From: Algoriphagus resistens
GTDB taxonomy: Bacteria > Bacteroidota > Bacteroidia > Cytophagales > Cyclobacteriaceae
Direction: 5' to 3'
Length of the DNA stretch: 64,000 nt
Assembly: GCF_001442615.1 (NCBI RefSeq)
Contig: NZ_LMXN01000002.1
Span: forward strand, 310,001 to 374,000
A program made the translations under genes and the position numbers. The notes beneath the pieces were generated by a model. The model had not been told where the DNA came from. It searched no databases and saw nothing but the letters and a program-made list of their open reading frames with translations. Numbering within the stretch: position 1 is the stretch's first letter; every line of letters begins with the position of its first letter. Shown here in pieces: positions 28,222 to 37,026 of the stretch.

Positions 28222-29097
28222 ATGAATTTTACGCTTGAATCAACTGACCTTTCAGTCAAAATCAATCCAGTAGGAATGGAGCTAAGCTCTATTCAATCCA
28301 AAACTACAGGTCTTGAGTACCTCTGGCAGGCGGATCCAGCTATATGGAAAGGGCATGCGCCTGTATTGTTTCCGATAGTTGGGGCCTTAAAGGGTGGATA
28401 TACAACTATAAACGGAAAGAAATACGAAATGCCCAAACATGGGTTGGTACGTAATTCTTCCAAACCAAAGCTGATTTCACATACGAACACTACGCTTGCT
28501 TTACGATTAACATGGGATGAAGAATCTCTTCAGAAATATCCTTATAAATTCCAGTTGGATATGGTCTTTTCTCTTGTAGGGAATACCCTCACGATTAAAC
28601 ATATTGTCACAAATCAAAGTGATGAAAGCATGCTGTATTCTATCGGTGGTCATCCTGCTTTTAATTGCCCGTTGCTTCCGGATGAAAAATATGCTGATTA
28701 TTCAATTGAATTTGCGCAGCCGGAAACGGATGCTACATGGCTCATTGATGAAGCTGGACTGATAAAGAATCAGACTAAACCTTTTCTTGAAAACAGCTCA
28801 TCAATCCATTTGAGGGGGAGTCTATTTGATGATGATGCCTTAATTTTCAAGTACCTCAAATCACGGGAAGTAACGCTAAGGCACCAAAGTAAAGGAGCTA
28901 TTTTATCCGTTCAGTTTGAAGATTTTGAATACCTGGGAATCTGGGCAAAACCAGGTGCCCCCTTTGTTTGTATTGAACCCTGGTTGGGCATTGGTGACAG
29001 TTCTGATTCAAACCAGCAATTTGAAGAAAAAGAAGGGCTTCTGAATTTGGAACCTAACCAAAGCCATGTGAAAACCTACTCAATTACAATTCTCTAG
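28222..29097 (+). CDS. Aldose 1-epimerase family protein
   Basis: 291 residues with the galactose-mutarotase-like beta-sandwich. The catalytic histidine fits GGHPAFNCP and the catalytic glutamate FVCIEPWLG. The size and the early GAPVLFPIVG-like pattern (HAPVLFPIVGAL) place it in the LACX/YeaD-like branch rather than classic GalM. It interconverts alpha and beta anomers of sugars or phosphosugars in the cytoplasm. It converges with the NmrA-like gene through a shared terminator. Confidence 0.88.
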   Translation: MNFTLESTDLSVKINPVGMELSSIQSKTTGLEYLWQADPAIWKGHAPVLFPIVGALKGGYTTINGKKYEMPKHGLVRNSSKPKLISHTNTTLALRLTWDEESLQKYPYKFQLDMVFSLVGNTLTIKHIVTNQSDESMLYSIGGHPAFNCPLLPDEKYADYSIEFAQPETDATWLIDEAGLIKNQTKPFLENSSSIHLRGSLFDDDALIFKYLKSREVTLRHQSKGAILSVQFEDFEYLGIWAKPGAPFVCIEPWLGIGDSSDSNQQFEEKEGLLNLEPNQSHVKTYSITIL

Positions 29098-29115
29098 AAG
29101 AAGAAAGATTTTAAC

Positions 29116-29146
29116 AAAAGGCGTAGTGAGTACTATGCCTTTTGCC
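29116..29146. terminator. Bidirectional terminator between converging genes
   Basis: AAAAGGC (29116-29122) pairs with GCCTTTT (29137-29143), and the inner TAG/CTA extends the stem. Stops of the epimerase and the NmrA-like gene lie 18 and 9 bases away, so it can serve both. Confidence 0.65.
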
Positions 29147-29152
29147 TATTTT

Positions 29153-29797
29153 CTACTGGTTGGCAATAAACGGAGCTTGCTTGAAAAAGCGTCTAGCTGA
29201 CAATTGATCAATTAGAAATCTGGCCAAACTTGTTGCTGAGATCTGATCACCCGGACAATCTTCAAGTGAGACATTGATTGGCTTGTTCTCCTCATCCATA
29301 GTTATTAAAGGTACCCTTACCAAAGTCCAATTCACCTCACTCCTATTTAGTAGTTCATATTCGAGCTGTTTATCAGCCGTTGAATTAGGAAAATTATCAT
29401 ACATCCACGCGGTGGATGCTTTCGTAGAAGTCCCTTTTTGGTCGCCTTCTACATCTACATTGATTCCTGATGCTACCACATACCGAGTGATTCTATGCAG
29501 CTTCATCGCTTGTAGTACATTCGATGTTCCTTCAGAGGAAATTGTATGCTTACTTGGAGGCAAGCCCCAGCCCAAAGTACTGATCACTGCGTCACAATCT
29601 TCCACCAACTCATTGACAGTTGATTGATCCAGAGCATCACCTATAATCACTTCAATTTGAGGATTGTGTAGGGGTACTCGATCTGGATTTCTTACAAGCA
29701 TCTTTATTTGAAAACCTGCTTTAACAAGTTCTTTGATAAGGAATTTTCCTGATTTTCCTGTTCCGCCGATTACGGCTATTTTATTATTTACAGTCAT
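29153..29797 (-). CDS. NAD(P)-binding NmrA-like / atypical SDR protein
   Basis: 214 residues. The N-terminal GGTGKSGKFLIKEL is the Rossmann-fold dinucleotide motif of NmrA-like and atypical short-chain dehydrogenases. VISTLGWG and RYVVASGINV are later conserved strands. No YxxxK catalytic pair is evident, which suits redox-sensor or flavin-reductase-like members. Function is uncertain. Confidence 0.85.
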   Translation of the reverse strand: MTVNNKIAVIGGTGKSGKFLIKELVKAGFQIKMLVRNPDRVPLHNPQIEVIIGDALDQSTVNELVEDCDAVISTLGWGLPPSKHTISSEGTSNVLQAMKLHRITRYVVASGINVDVEGDQKGTSTKASTAWMYDNFPNSTADKQLEYELLNRSEVNWTLVRVPLITMDEENKPINVSLEDCPGDQISATSLARFLIDQLSARRFFKQAPFIANQ

Positions 29798-29952
29798 GGG
29801 ATTCTTTATAAAATGTGATAAAAATATACCCCGACATCTTCCCTAAATGGAAATGTTTTCCATTGCTTTTTGCAACAGATTGGGGAGTTCAACTATTTTA
29901 TATAGAGATCTTAATAGGTCAAACTTAGCACTAAAAATTGATTTAAAAAATA

Positions 29953-29981
29953 GAGGGAGCTAGACTCTAGCCTGCTCCCTC
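29953..29981 (-). terminator. Terminator for the DUF6807 sugar operon
   Basis: GAGGGAGC (29953-29960) pairs with GCTCCCTC (29974-29981). On the minus strand the stem is followed by a T-rich run, 8 bases after the DUF6807 stop. Confidence 0.78.
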
Positions 29982-29988
29982 CTGTTAG

Positions 29989-31077
29989 TTATTTCGCCCA
30001 CTCTATATAATCCTGATTGACTTGACCATCGAGCACACGCTCGTTGGAATAAACGATGATTCTATACTTGAATGTCGCTGATTCACCTTTTCCCAGTTTG
30101 AAGTTAAGTTCTTCCTTGCCATCACTAAGTGCTTTTTGGCCAAGTGGGTTTGCTGCAAATAGCCCATAACCTCTTGCATGCCAGTAAGTGGGATATCCTG
30201 GGTTGGAAGGGAAATCAAGGATAGCAACAGAAATGTCCTCATTGTTGATCTTACCTGTAAGACTTACCCAATCTCCCCTGGTTCCCCAAACATCATGGCC
30301 TTTCACTCCTTCGCTACTTAGATACATTCCGGTGATTCCCTCGTTATTCATCGTCGGTACGTCAGTTGCTTTGCCAGATGCATCTGTGAAAATTTCAGGC
30401 TTATCAGATGGATGCTCTAGTTGCCTCGCGGTCCGAAGACCAAGCATACCTTCTTTATTATCCGTCAACTTCACTTCCCCGTTAGGAGCAGTGAGTGTAG
30501 CTATTCTATCGATGGTTCTTTGATCATCTTTTCCCCTGAATATAAAAGTTGTATTCTCTGTTAAAAGCACTTCTCCTTTACTGTTCACCCAATCCAGGCT
30601 CACTTCCAATATGCCTTCTTCATTACCGCTTTTCACAGACTTGATTGACTTGTGTACGATATGTCCATACTTCGTTTTGTCTTTGATTGCAGCCGAATTA
30701 TTCCAGAAGTCAAGACCATTCACATCTCCATAGTTGAACCAAAGCCCCAGATGATGGGGATGGTCCACGCGTTCTCCCGGTCTAGGTGTGATTGGCCATC
30801 CACGAGTTATGGCATTTCCATTGGCTGTATTAATTGGATACAGAACTGGTTTTTCAAGAGAGTCCGGGTAGATATAGGAAGTGAAAAACTTCCCGTCAAT
30901 AAGGACATCCACTTTCTTCGCTGCATCGTCTCTGACCAACTCTATTCTATCTTTCATTTCTTCGGCTTCTTGTTCTTTTTTTACTTCTTTGGTTGAAGAA
31001 TTGCATGCAAAAGATACTGTAGATAAGATCATTACAGCTAGGTAGGTAAAGTATTTTTGTCTATTAAAAATCCACAT
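29989..31077 (-). CDS. DUF6807 (PmoA-like) lipoprotein
   Basis: 362 residues. A lipoprotein signal ends in SFACNSS (Cys25). The body matches the DUF6807 family, often labelled PmoA in databases, a name taken from methane oxygenase without functional basis. Conserved stretches such as HPHHLGLWFNYGDVNG and GYGLFAANPLG are visible. In Bacteroidota these proteins occur next to Gfo/Idh/MocA oxidoreductases and TIM-barrel isomerases, as they do here, and probably act on glycosides outside the cytoplasm. It is the last gene of a three-gene operon. Confidence 0.85.
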   Translation of the reverse strand: MWIFNRQKYFTYLAVMILSTVSFACNSSTKEVKKEQEAEEMKDRIELVRDDAAKKVDVLIDGKFFTSYIYPDSLEKPVLYPINTANGNAITRGWPITPRPGERVDHPHHLGLWFNYGDVNGLDFWNNSAAIKDKTKYGHIVHKSIKSVKSGNEEGILEVSLDWVNSKGEVLLTENTTFIFRGKDDQRTIDRIATLTAPNGEVKLTDNKEGMLGLRTARQLEHPSDKPEIFTDASGKATDVPTMNNEGITGMYLSSEGVKGHDVWGTRGDWVSLTGKINNEDISVAILDFPSNPGYPTYWHARGYGLFAANPLGQKALSDGKEELNFKLGKGESATFKYRIIVYSNERVLDGQVNQDYIEWAK

Positions 31078-31129
31078 ATCATTTAAGGTTACTTGTAAAA
31101 TTATTAAGAGGTAAATGATTCAAAACCTA

Positions 31130-32008
31130 TCACTTATTCTCCTTCTTCAATTGGTTGAATAATGCTAACTGTTGCCCTAGTGCAGCCACCCGGTCAGCAG
31201 GCTCAGTTCTGGCTTCCATCAATATCCAGCCATCGTATTCGATGTCATTAAACAGCTTAAAAAGCGCAGGGTACGGGTAATCACCTTCATTGAATTCACG
31301 CACATGCACTGTGTCGCCAAACCATTTTTTTACCGAATTGAAATTAGCTTCCAACCCTGGGGGAAGAAGATCTTCGGCATTACAATTCCAGCATATCTTG
31401 ACAGCAGGTTCAGTGACTTGCTCAAAGATTGCTTTCATATTCGGAAGTTCCTGGGTTAAATGTCCATGCACTTCCACCCTTACCAATTGTCCATAATCGG
31501 CAGCAAACTTTCCAACTTCATTGAAGGAAGCTGCAATCTGGGCGATGGTTTTTTCTTTAGGCACCTCCGCGGGAAGATTATTAGGCTTTACTTTAATTCC
31601 TGTTGCCCCTATGTCCTGGCATAGCTTTATGTATTCCTTGGTTCCTTCAATGTTTTGTCGAAGTACTGCGGGATCAGGGCTGTGATACTCAAAATTGCTT
31701 CCATATCCCAGACAAGTCACTTTGCTGTCCTTAAAGCGCTCCTTCACTTCTGCTCTTTGCGTGGTATTCAGGCTGGTTTCCACACCATGGGCATGCGCTG
31801 TACGAAGCTCCACTCCAAGCACTCCGGCTTTCTCACAGTTGGCAATAAGGGTGGGAAGATCCCAATCCCTGCCCCATTGGTAGGTCACCAAACCGAACTT
31901 CATCCGCGATTTTGCCATGGAAAAAGCATCCAATGGGAATTGCATTGCAGCCAAACTTAAACTTGCAGCGGCACTTTTCTGCATAAAAATTCTTCTGGAA
32001 TTTTTCAT
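31130..32008 (-). CDS. Sugar phosphate isomerase/epimerase-like protein with Tat-type signal
   Basis: 292 residues. The N-terminus SRRIFMQKSAAASLSLAAM resembles a twin-arginine signal, so the protein may be exported folded. The rest is an AP-endonuclease-2/xylose-isomerase-like TIM barrel; metal ligands fit EVHGH and the late EA of GWILMEARTEP. Members interconvert keto- and aldo-sugars or cyclitols. The Gfo/Idh/MocA gene is 4 bases upstream and the DUF6807 gene follows 52 bases downstream, which points to one pathway of exported sugar oxidation. Confidence 0.85.
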   Translation of the reverse strand: MKNSRRIFMQKSAAASLSLAAMQFPLDAFSMAKSRMKFGLVTYQWGRDWDLPTLIANCEKAGVLGVELRTAHAHGVETSLNTTQRAEVKERFKDSKVTCLGYGSNFEYHSPDPAVLRQNIEGTKEYIKLCQDIGATGIKVKPNNLPAEVPKEKTIAQIAASFNEVGKFAADYGQLVRVEVHGHLTQELPNMKAIFEQVTEPAVKICWNCNAEDLLPPGLEANFNSVKKWFGDTVHVREFNEGDYPYPALFKLFNDIEYDGWILMEARTEPADRVAALGQQLALFNQLKKENK

Positions 32009-32012
32009 AAAA

Positions 32013-33383
32013 CTAAACGTTATTAGGTATGGTGTATGGATCTCTGTAATCGCGGGTCAGCATTTTATCCGCTTCTTTGTCCTTTACAAACTTTTCCGCT
32101 TTTCCGTCAAATTTCAGTTCACGGCCTGTGAGGTAGGATATATTTGCTATCAGTGGCAATACTGAAGATTTAAAGCCTTCTTCTATATCACAGTGAAGTG
32201 TTTCGTTATTTCCAGCCCTTATTCCATCCAGGAAATTTGCATAATGCTCCGCACCACCAGGTGCTGCCAATACTTGACTGCTTGGCTCTGGTGCAGTCTC
32301 TTTTTTGGACTGTGCAAAAGGTTCTTTTTCCTTCTGACGGAAAGCCTTCCAGGTACCTCCATCTAATTCCAGATAGCCATCGGTCCCATAAAAAACATTT
32401 CCTATGTGAATACCCAGACTTGACTCTCCATTTGTATATCTTCCTCTGGTTTCAAATTCCAGCATGGTACCATCCGCATACTTAAACACTGAACTTTGTG
32501 TATTTGGAGTTTCCTGTGAGCACTCGTTTGGATCTATCCCGTAGATTCCTCCGGTGGAATAAACTGAAACCGGATGCTCATTCTTATTCATTCCCCAGCG
32601 TGCCACGTCAAACTGATGTGGTCCCTGATTACCGGTATCCCCATTTCCTGTGGCCCAGTGCCAATGCCAGTTGTAATGCACTTTCTTTTCATTATATGGG
32701 ATCATAGGTGCAGGTCCTCTCCAATAGTCATAATGAAGTGATTCTGGCGGGGTACTGTCTGCCACTTTTCCAAATGAATCCCTAGGTTTAAAGCAGGTGC
32801 CACGGGCCATATACACATCACCAATTCCACCTCCATGAAGAAATTTCATAGCCTCCATGACATTGGCAATTGAGCGGTTTTGAAAACCTACTTGTACTCT
32901 TCTGTCGTACTTACGGGCAGCTTCTACCATCTTTCTTCCCTCCCAGACGTTGTGACTGGCAGGTTTTTCAACGTAGACGTGTTTGCCAGCCTGGCAAGCC
33001 CAGATAGTTCCCAAAGCATGCCAGTGATTGGGTATGGCAAATGAGACAGCGTCAATTTCATTGTCATCCAAGACCTTGCGCATATCCCACTCTGTCACCG
33101 GAGTTATTCCTGTTTTTTCAATAACTACTTTTGATTTTGGTTCGAAATATTGTTCATCCGCATCACAAAGCGTTTTCAGGCGCACATTTCTATTATCTTT
33201 CAAAGCGCACCATTGATTGATATGGTTACTGCCTTGACCTCTGATTCCGATCACTGCTAGGTTGATACGCTCATTGGCTCCGATGATGGATGCATACGAT
33301 TTGGCACTCATACTCATCCCTGCCATAGCAATCCCAGCAGTGCCGAGTATGCTTTTCTTGATGAATTCTCGTCTTTGGGGCAT
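32013..33383 (-). CDS. Gfo/Idh/MocA family oxidoreductase with Tat signal
   Basis: 456 residues from the ATG at 33383, where MPQRREFIKKSILGTAGIAM forms a twin-arginine signal; the frame is open 15 codons further but that part is not signal-like. The Rossmann fold (AVIGIRGQGSNH) binds NAD(P). VEKPASHNVWEG is the conserved EKP motif, and WHWHWATGNGDTGNQGPHQFD carries substrate-site residues. Such secreted enzymes, with bound NAD, oxidise or epimerise sugars in the periplasm, sometimes assisting glycoside cleavage. It is the first gene of the DUF6807 operon. Confidence 0.9.
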   Translation of the reverse strand: MPQRREFIKKSILGTAGIAMAGMSMSAKSYASIIGANERINLAVIGIRGQGSNHINQWCALKDNRNVRLKTLCDADEQYFEPKSKVVIEKTGITPVTEWDMRKVLDDNEIDAVSFAIPNHWHALGTIWACQAGKHVYVEKPASHNVWEGRKMVEAARKYDRRVQVGFQNRSIANVMEAMKFLHGGGIGDVYMARGTCFKPRDSFGKVADSTPPESLHYDYWRGPAPMIPYNEKKVHYNWHWHWATGNGDTGNQGPHQFDVARWGMNKNEHPVSVYSTGGIYGIDPNECSQETPNTQSSVFKYADGTMLEFETRGRYTNGESSLGIHIGNVFYGTDGYLELDGGTWKAFRQKEKEPFAQSKKETAPEPSSQVLAAPGGAEHYANFLDGIRAGNNETLHCDIEEGFKSSVLPLIANISYLTGRELKFDGKAEKFVKDKEADKMLTRDYRDPYTIPNNV

Positions 33384-33579
33384 TTTTATTTCTGGATTTT
33401 GGGTTGTTGATTTATTGTCTTGATGCAAGTTTTTATAGTAACGATGCCTTTAATCTAACCAATCTGATTAATAGGAACAATGCAAAGTATCTGAATGCAG
33501 AGATAAGATGCGCAAACGATTGCATTATACCAACTTTGGAGAAAATATATGCTGTCACTTTCCTATAAAATTATAATAA

Positions 33580-33653
33580 ATCACCATTTACAGTGATAAT
33601 CCATTTTATCACCATTTACGGTGATATTTTGAATTATCACCATTTACGGTGAT
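33580..33653 (+). promoter_or_regulatory. Three palindromic operators, 28-bp spacing, upstream of the SatD-family gene
   Basis: Three copies of an 18-bp site, ATCACCATTTACGGTGAT, lie at 33580-33597 (AGTGAT end, one mismatch), 33608-33625 and 33636-33653. Each is ATCACC-N6-GGTGAT, a two-fold symmetric site with a conserved centre. Starts are exactly 28 bp apart, and the last ends 9 bases before the start codon at 33663. The layout suits a repressor that binds as dimers and blocks transcription; the SatD-family protein itself, with its C-terminal helix-turn-helix, is the first candidate. Confidence 0.85.
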
Positions 33654-33662
33654 ATTAGGGGT

Positions 33663-34304
33663 ATGATTGCATTACTAACAGGAGATATCATAAATTCCAG
33701 GGGACTGAAAGATCAGAACCTCTGGATTTACCCACTTAAAAAATTGCTGGGCAACTGGGGACAAACGCCCAAGCAATGGGAAATATTCCGCGGAGATAGT
33801 TTTCAACTTGAAGTCCCAGATCCCAGTGAAAGTCTTCTGATAGCTTTACAGATAAAAGCGCTCATCAAAAGTCTTCATAATCCAGATGGGAATAAAAGAA
33901 GCTCACCCATTGATGTACGAATGGCAATAGGAATAGGCACTAAAACCTATGATGCGGACAGAATCTCCGAAAGCAACGGGGAAGCCTTCGTCCGATCAGG
34001 TGAAAAATTTGAGCAACTAAAAAGCGAAATGATCACACTGGCGATCAACTCCCCTTGGTCTGAATGGAATGATGAAATAAATCTATATCTTAAATTGGCT
34101 GGCATACAAATGGACAGTTGGTCGATTTCATCCGGCGAATTAATGTCAGAAATCCTATCCAATCCGGACCGGACCCAGACTCAAATCGGAGAAATTCTCA
34201 ACATCAACCAAAACTCGGTGAGCAAACGCTATAAAGCCGCACATGGAGAAGATATCTTAGCCTTAGAAAAATTGTTCAGAAAAAAACTTAGTCAACTCCT
34301 CTAA
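33663..34304 (+). CDS. SatD-family protein: cyclase-like N-terminal domain plus C-terminal HTH
   Basis: 213 residues matching the SatD family. The N-terminal 130 residues begin MIALLTGDIINSRG and include EIFRGDSFQLEV and VRMAIGIGTK, patterns resembling the core of class III nucleotidyl cyclases and GGDEF folds. I base that on motif pattern, not on a fold search. Residues about 168-192 (RTQTQIGEILNINQNSVSKR) form a helix-turn-helix, and the protein has no membrane segment. The start codon follows three operators by 9 bases, and the stop overlaps the next start (TAATG). Autoregulation by binding those operators is the natural reading. Confidence 0.82.
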   Translation: MIALLTGDIINSRGLKDQNLWIYPLKKLLGNWGQTPKQWEIFRGDSFQLEVPDPSESLLIALQIKALIKSLHNPDGNKRSSPIDVRMAIGIGTKTYDADRISESNGEAFVRSGEKFEQLKSEMITLAINSPWSEWNDEINLYLKLAGIQMDSWSISSGELMSEILSNPDRTQTQIGEILNINQNSVSKRYKAAHGEDILALEKLFRKKLSQLL

Positions 34305-35014
34305 TGCTGATTCTAATCAAGCTTATACTTACTCATCTTATCGGGGATTTTCTACTGCAACCAACTTCATGGGTGAAGGAGAAAGAACGACGTAAAGCTG
34401 CCTCTCCAAAACTATACCTCCATGTATTGATTCATGGTTCACTGGCCATGATTCTTCTATGGGATTATAACCTTTGGCCAATAGCTCTGCTACTCAGCAT
34501 TGCACATTTGCTCATTGATCTCACCAAACTTTATGTTCAAAAGCCTAAAACCAAAACGGCTTGGTTCATTGCAGATCAGGCGATGCATCTGATCAGCATT
34601 CTGGTCATTTGGTCAATCTTCACCTCCGCCTCTGTGGATTTTCGGCCAATACTTCAAAATCCGCAGATGCTATCGCTGGTCACCCTGGTGTTTTTCCTCA
34701 CTCAGCCTGCATCATTGATCCTTTCCTCCCTGCTCAAAAAGTGGGCAGACTCTATTCCCTCCCAGCCCGATCAGTCCCTGCAGGATGCCGGGAAATACAT
34801 AGGGATTTTAGAGCGGCTGTTTGTTTTTTCCTTCATAGTCACAGGACATTGGGAAGCAGTGGGTTTCTTACTGGCAGCCAAATCTGTATTTCGATTTGGT
34901 GATCTAAGAAAATCAAAAGAGCGAAAACTCACCGAATATATTCTGATCGGCACCTTACTTAGTTTTGGTACTGCCATGCTATCAGGGCTTATCTTTTTAT
35001 CCATCACCAACTAA
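34304..35014 (+). CDS. DUF3307 membrane protein
   Basis: 236 residues with about six membrane segments. The N-terminal LTHLIGDFLLQPTSWVKEKERR is the DUF3307 signature, with a conserved HxxxDFxxQ pattern. Function is unknown. The start overlaps the stop of the SatD-family gene by one base, so expression is coupled; SatD and DUF3307 genes are paired in other Bacteroidota as far as I recall. A regulator-membrane partner pair is plausible. Confidence 0.85.
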   Translation: MLILIKLILTHLIGDFLLQPTSWVKEKERRKAASPKLYLHVLIHGSLAMILLWDYNLWPIALLLSIAHLLIDLTKLYVQKPKTKTAWFIADQAMHLISILVIWSIFTSASVDFRPILQNPQMLSLVTLVFFLTQPASLILSSLLKKWADSIPSQPDQSLQDAGKYIGILERLFVFSFIVTGHWEAVGFLLAAKSVFRFGDLRKSKERKLTEYILIGTLLSFGTAMLSGLIFLSITN

Positions 35015-35917
35015 ATGACCCCAAACCCAGAACTGGATTCCATACAACTCAATTTTTCTTCCGGTGATTTACTGCTTCTTAATCTCGCCCTGGCGCTGAT
35101 TATGTATGGGGTAGCACTGGACTTGAGATTTGAGGATTTCAAATACTTGGCGAAAAACCCAAAAAGTTTCTTCCTGGGTGCGTTTTCCCAATTTTTACTG
35201 TTACCGTTTCTCACTTGGTGCCTGATACTGATCATGAAGCCACCTCCATCTGTAGCCTTGGGAATGTTCTTGGTAGCAGCTTGCCCGGGAGGAAATGTCT
35301 CCAATTTCCTTTCGAGCCTAGCTAAAGGAAACACCGCTTTGTCCATTAGCCTCACGGGATTTTCCAGTATCCTATCGATTGTTAGTACTCCGCTGAATTT
35401 TGCATTGTGGGCAGGATTATATCCCCCGACCTCTAAATTGCTTCGCGAAATCAGCTTAGACTATACCGATGCATTTTTCACTGTCGCGTTGATCCTTGGG
35501 GCTCCATTGACTTTGGGTATACTCACCCACAAGTTTGCCTCAAAAATCGCTGAAAAAGCCTCAAAAATACTAAAGCCACTCAGTATCCTGATTTTTGCAG
35601 CCTTTGTGGTGATTGCCTTCGCCGGAAATTTTGATCTGTTTACCACATACATTTCCCTGATTTTCCTCTGGGTGCTTGCACATAATTTTGTGGCCCTGGG
35701 TTCTGGATTTATTACTGGAAAGCTTTTCAAAATGCCACTTGCAGATGTAAAAACCCTTACCATAGAAACCGGTATCCAAAATTCAGGTTTGGGGCTGGTT
35801 TTGATTTTTACTTACTTTGATGGCCTTGGAGGAATGGCTATCATTACGGCTTGGTGGGGTATCTGGCATTTGATCTCAGGTATGACTATCGCAAGTCTTT
35901 GGAAATCAAAAACCTGA
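35015..35917 (+). CDS. Bile acid:sodium symporter (BASS) family transporter
   Basis: 300 residues, about nine to ten membrane segments, beginning directly after the DUF3307 stop. The conserved stretches LVAACPGGNVSNFL and ETGIQNSGLGLVL are the two crossing-region motifs of the BASS family that hold the sodium sites. Members carry bile acids, pyruvate, pantothenate or other organic anions with sodium. The substrate here is not evident. It shares the SatD/DUF3307 operon. Confidence 0.9.
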   Translation: MTPNPELDSIQLNFSSGDLLLLNLALALIMYGVALDLRFEDFKYLAKNPKSFFLGAFSQFLLLPFLTWCLILIMKPPPSVALGMFLVAACPGGNVSNFLSSLAKGNTALSISLTGFSSILSIVSTPLNFALWAGLYPPTSKLLREISLDYTDAFFTVALILGAPLTLGILTHKFASKIAEKASKILKPLSILIFAAFVVIAFAGNFDLFTTYISLIFLWVLAHNFVALGSGFITGKLFKMPLADVKTLTIETGIQNSGLGLVLIFTYFDGLGGMAIITAWWGIWHLISGMTIASLWKSKT

Positions 35918-35949
35918 ATAAACCGCATTTGTGAGATACTTATAATTAA

Positions 35950-36951
35950 ATGAAATACCTAGTCAATTTTACCCTAAGACTATTAGTCAAACTAGCGTTG
36001 AAGGGTTATTTCAGGAAAATAATCGTAGATGGAAAAGAAAATATCCCTCAAAACGTCCCCATTATTCTGGTAGCCAATCACCAAAATGCCCTGATCGATC
36101 CACTACTACTGGCAACACACACGACTTTGAATCCTTACTTTTTGACCAGAGCTTCAGTTTTCAAAAAATCATTTGTCGCCAAAATGCTCAATTTCATCCG
36201 CATGCTTCCTGTCTATAGAGTGCGTGATGGCTTCGCTACAATCCAGCAAAACCAAGGTACTTTTGACCAAACCTATGAGGTGCTTCGCAAAAACGGCACT
36301 GTAATTATTTTTGCAGAAGGCAGTCATAGTTTGATCAGAAATCTTCGCCCGTTGAGTAAGGGATTCACCCGGATGGCTTTTGGACTCAAAGAAAAATACC
36401 CAGAAACCCATCCAGTGATATTACCCGTGGCGTTAGATTTTTCGGCTCACAAAAGGTCTGGAAGCAGGGTACGATTGACCTTCGGAAAAGCCATTTCCGT
36501 GGATATGCCTCCTTCAAAATCCGGTCTGCTTACCAAATCTGTAGAACGGGCCTTGAAAGGTCTGGTAGTAGAGATTCCCGAAGAAACCTATGAACAGGAC
36601 TTAGCAAGATTGATACAAAACAATGTGGATTTGACATGTAGAGCCGAAGTCAAGCTTTTTCTTGAAAATGGAGTGGTTCCAAACCCTGTTTCCGAGGATA
36701 CAGGGTTAAAAAACAAACTGATGAAAATTTTCCATTTTCCGCTATATTGGCTATGGCTTTGGAAAAAACCGAGCGTGCAGGATCCTGTTTTTTCGTCTAC
36801 TTGGAAGTTCATGATAGGCTTTGTATTGGCACCTTTTTACTATCTCTTTCTGAGCTGGATGGCGATGGATACTTCCCTGGGAAGTTGGGCTTTGACCTTT
36901 TTGATTATGGCTTGGATTTCCCTGATAAGCAACAAAAATCCCCAGGAATAA
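35950..36951 (+). CDS. Lysophospholipid acyltransferase (PlsC-like)
   Basis: 333 residues. The acyltransferase motifs are complete: NHQNALID (HX4D), FLTRAS, FAEGSHS (EGS motif) and VILPVAL. About 100 residues at the C-terminus include two membrane segments. It should acylate a lysophospholipid or glycerol phosphate at the inner membrane. It is 32 bases behind the BASS gene and may be the last gene of that operon. Confidence 0.87.
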   Translation: MKYLVNFTLRLLVKLALKGYFRKIIVDGKENIPQNVPIILVANHQNALIDPLLLATHTTLNPYFLTRASVFKKSFVAKMLNFIRMLPVYRVRDGFATIQQNQGTFDQTYEVLRKNGTVIIFAEGSHSLIRNLRPLSKGFTRMAFGLKEKYPETHPVILPVALDFSAHKRSGSRVRLTFGKAISVDMPPSKSGLLTKSVERALKGLVVEIPEETYEQDLARLIQNNVDLTCRAEVKLFLENGVVPNPVSEDTGLKNKLMKIFHFPLYWLWLWKKPSVQDPVFSSTWKFMIGFVLAPFYYLFLSWMAMDTSLGSWALTFLIMAWISLISNKNPQE

Positions 36952-36987
36952 AGAAGAGTTTGACCAAATATTCTTTGGGATATTTTA

Positions 36988-36995
36988 TACCTTTG
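36988..36995 (+). promoter_or_regulatory. Bacteroidota-type -7 box upstream of hppD
   Basis: TACCTTTG matches TAnnTTTG exactly, 31 bases before the hppD start. The nearest TTTG (36959-36962) is 25 bases upstream, longer than usual, so the -33 element is uncertain. Confidence 0.45.
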
Positions 36996-37026
36996 AAAGA
37001 AGAGATAAACCCAAAAATAGACAGTC

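Noticed and set aside
33580..33653. Regular 28-bp repeats read as a mini CRISPR array
   Set aside because: The repeat unit is an 18-bp palindrome with 10-bp AT-rich gaps, too short for spacers, and no cas gene is near; operators fit better.
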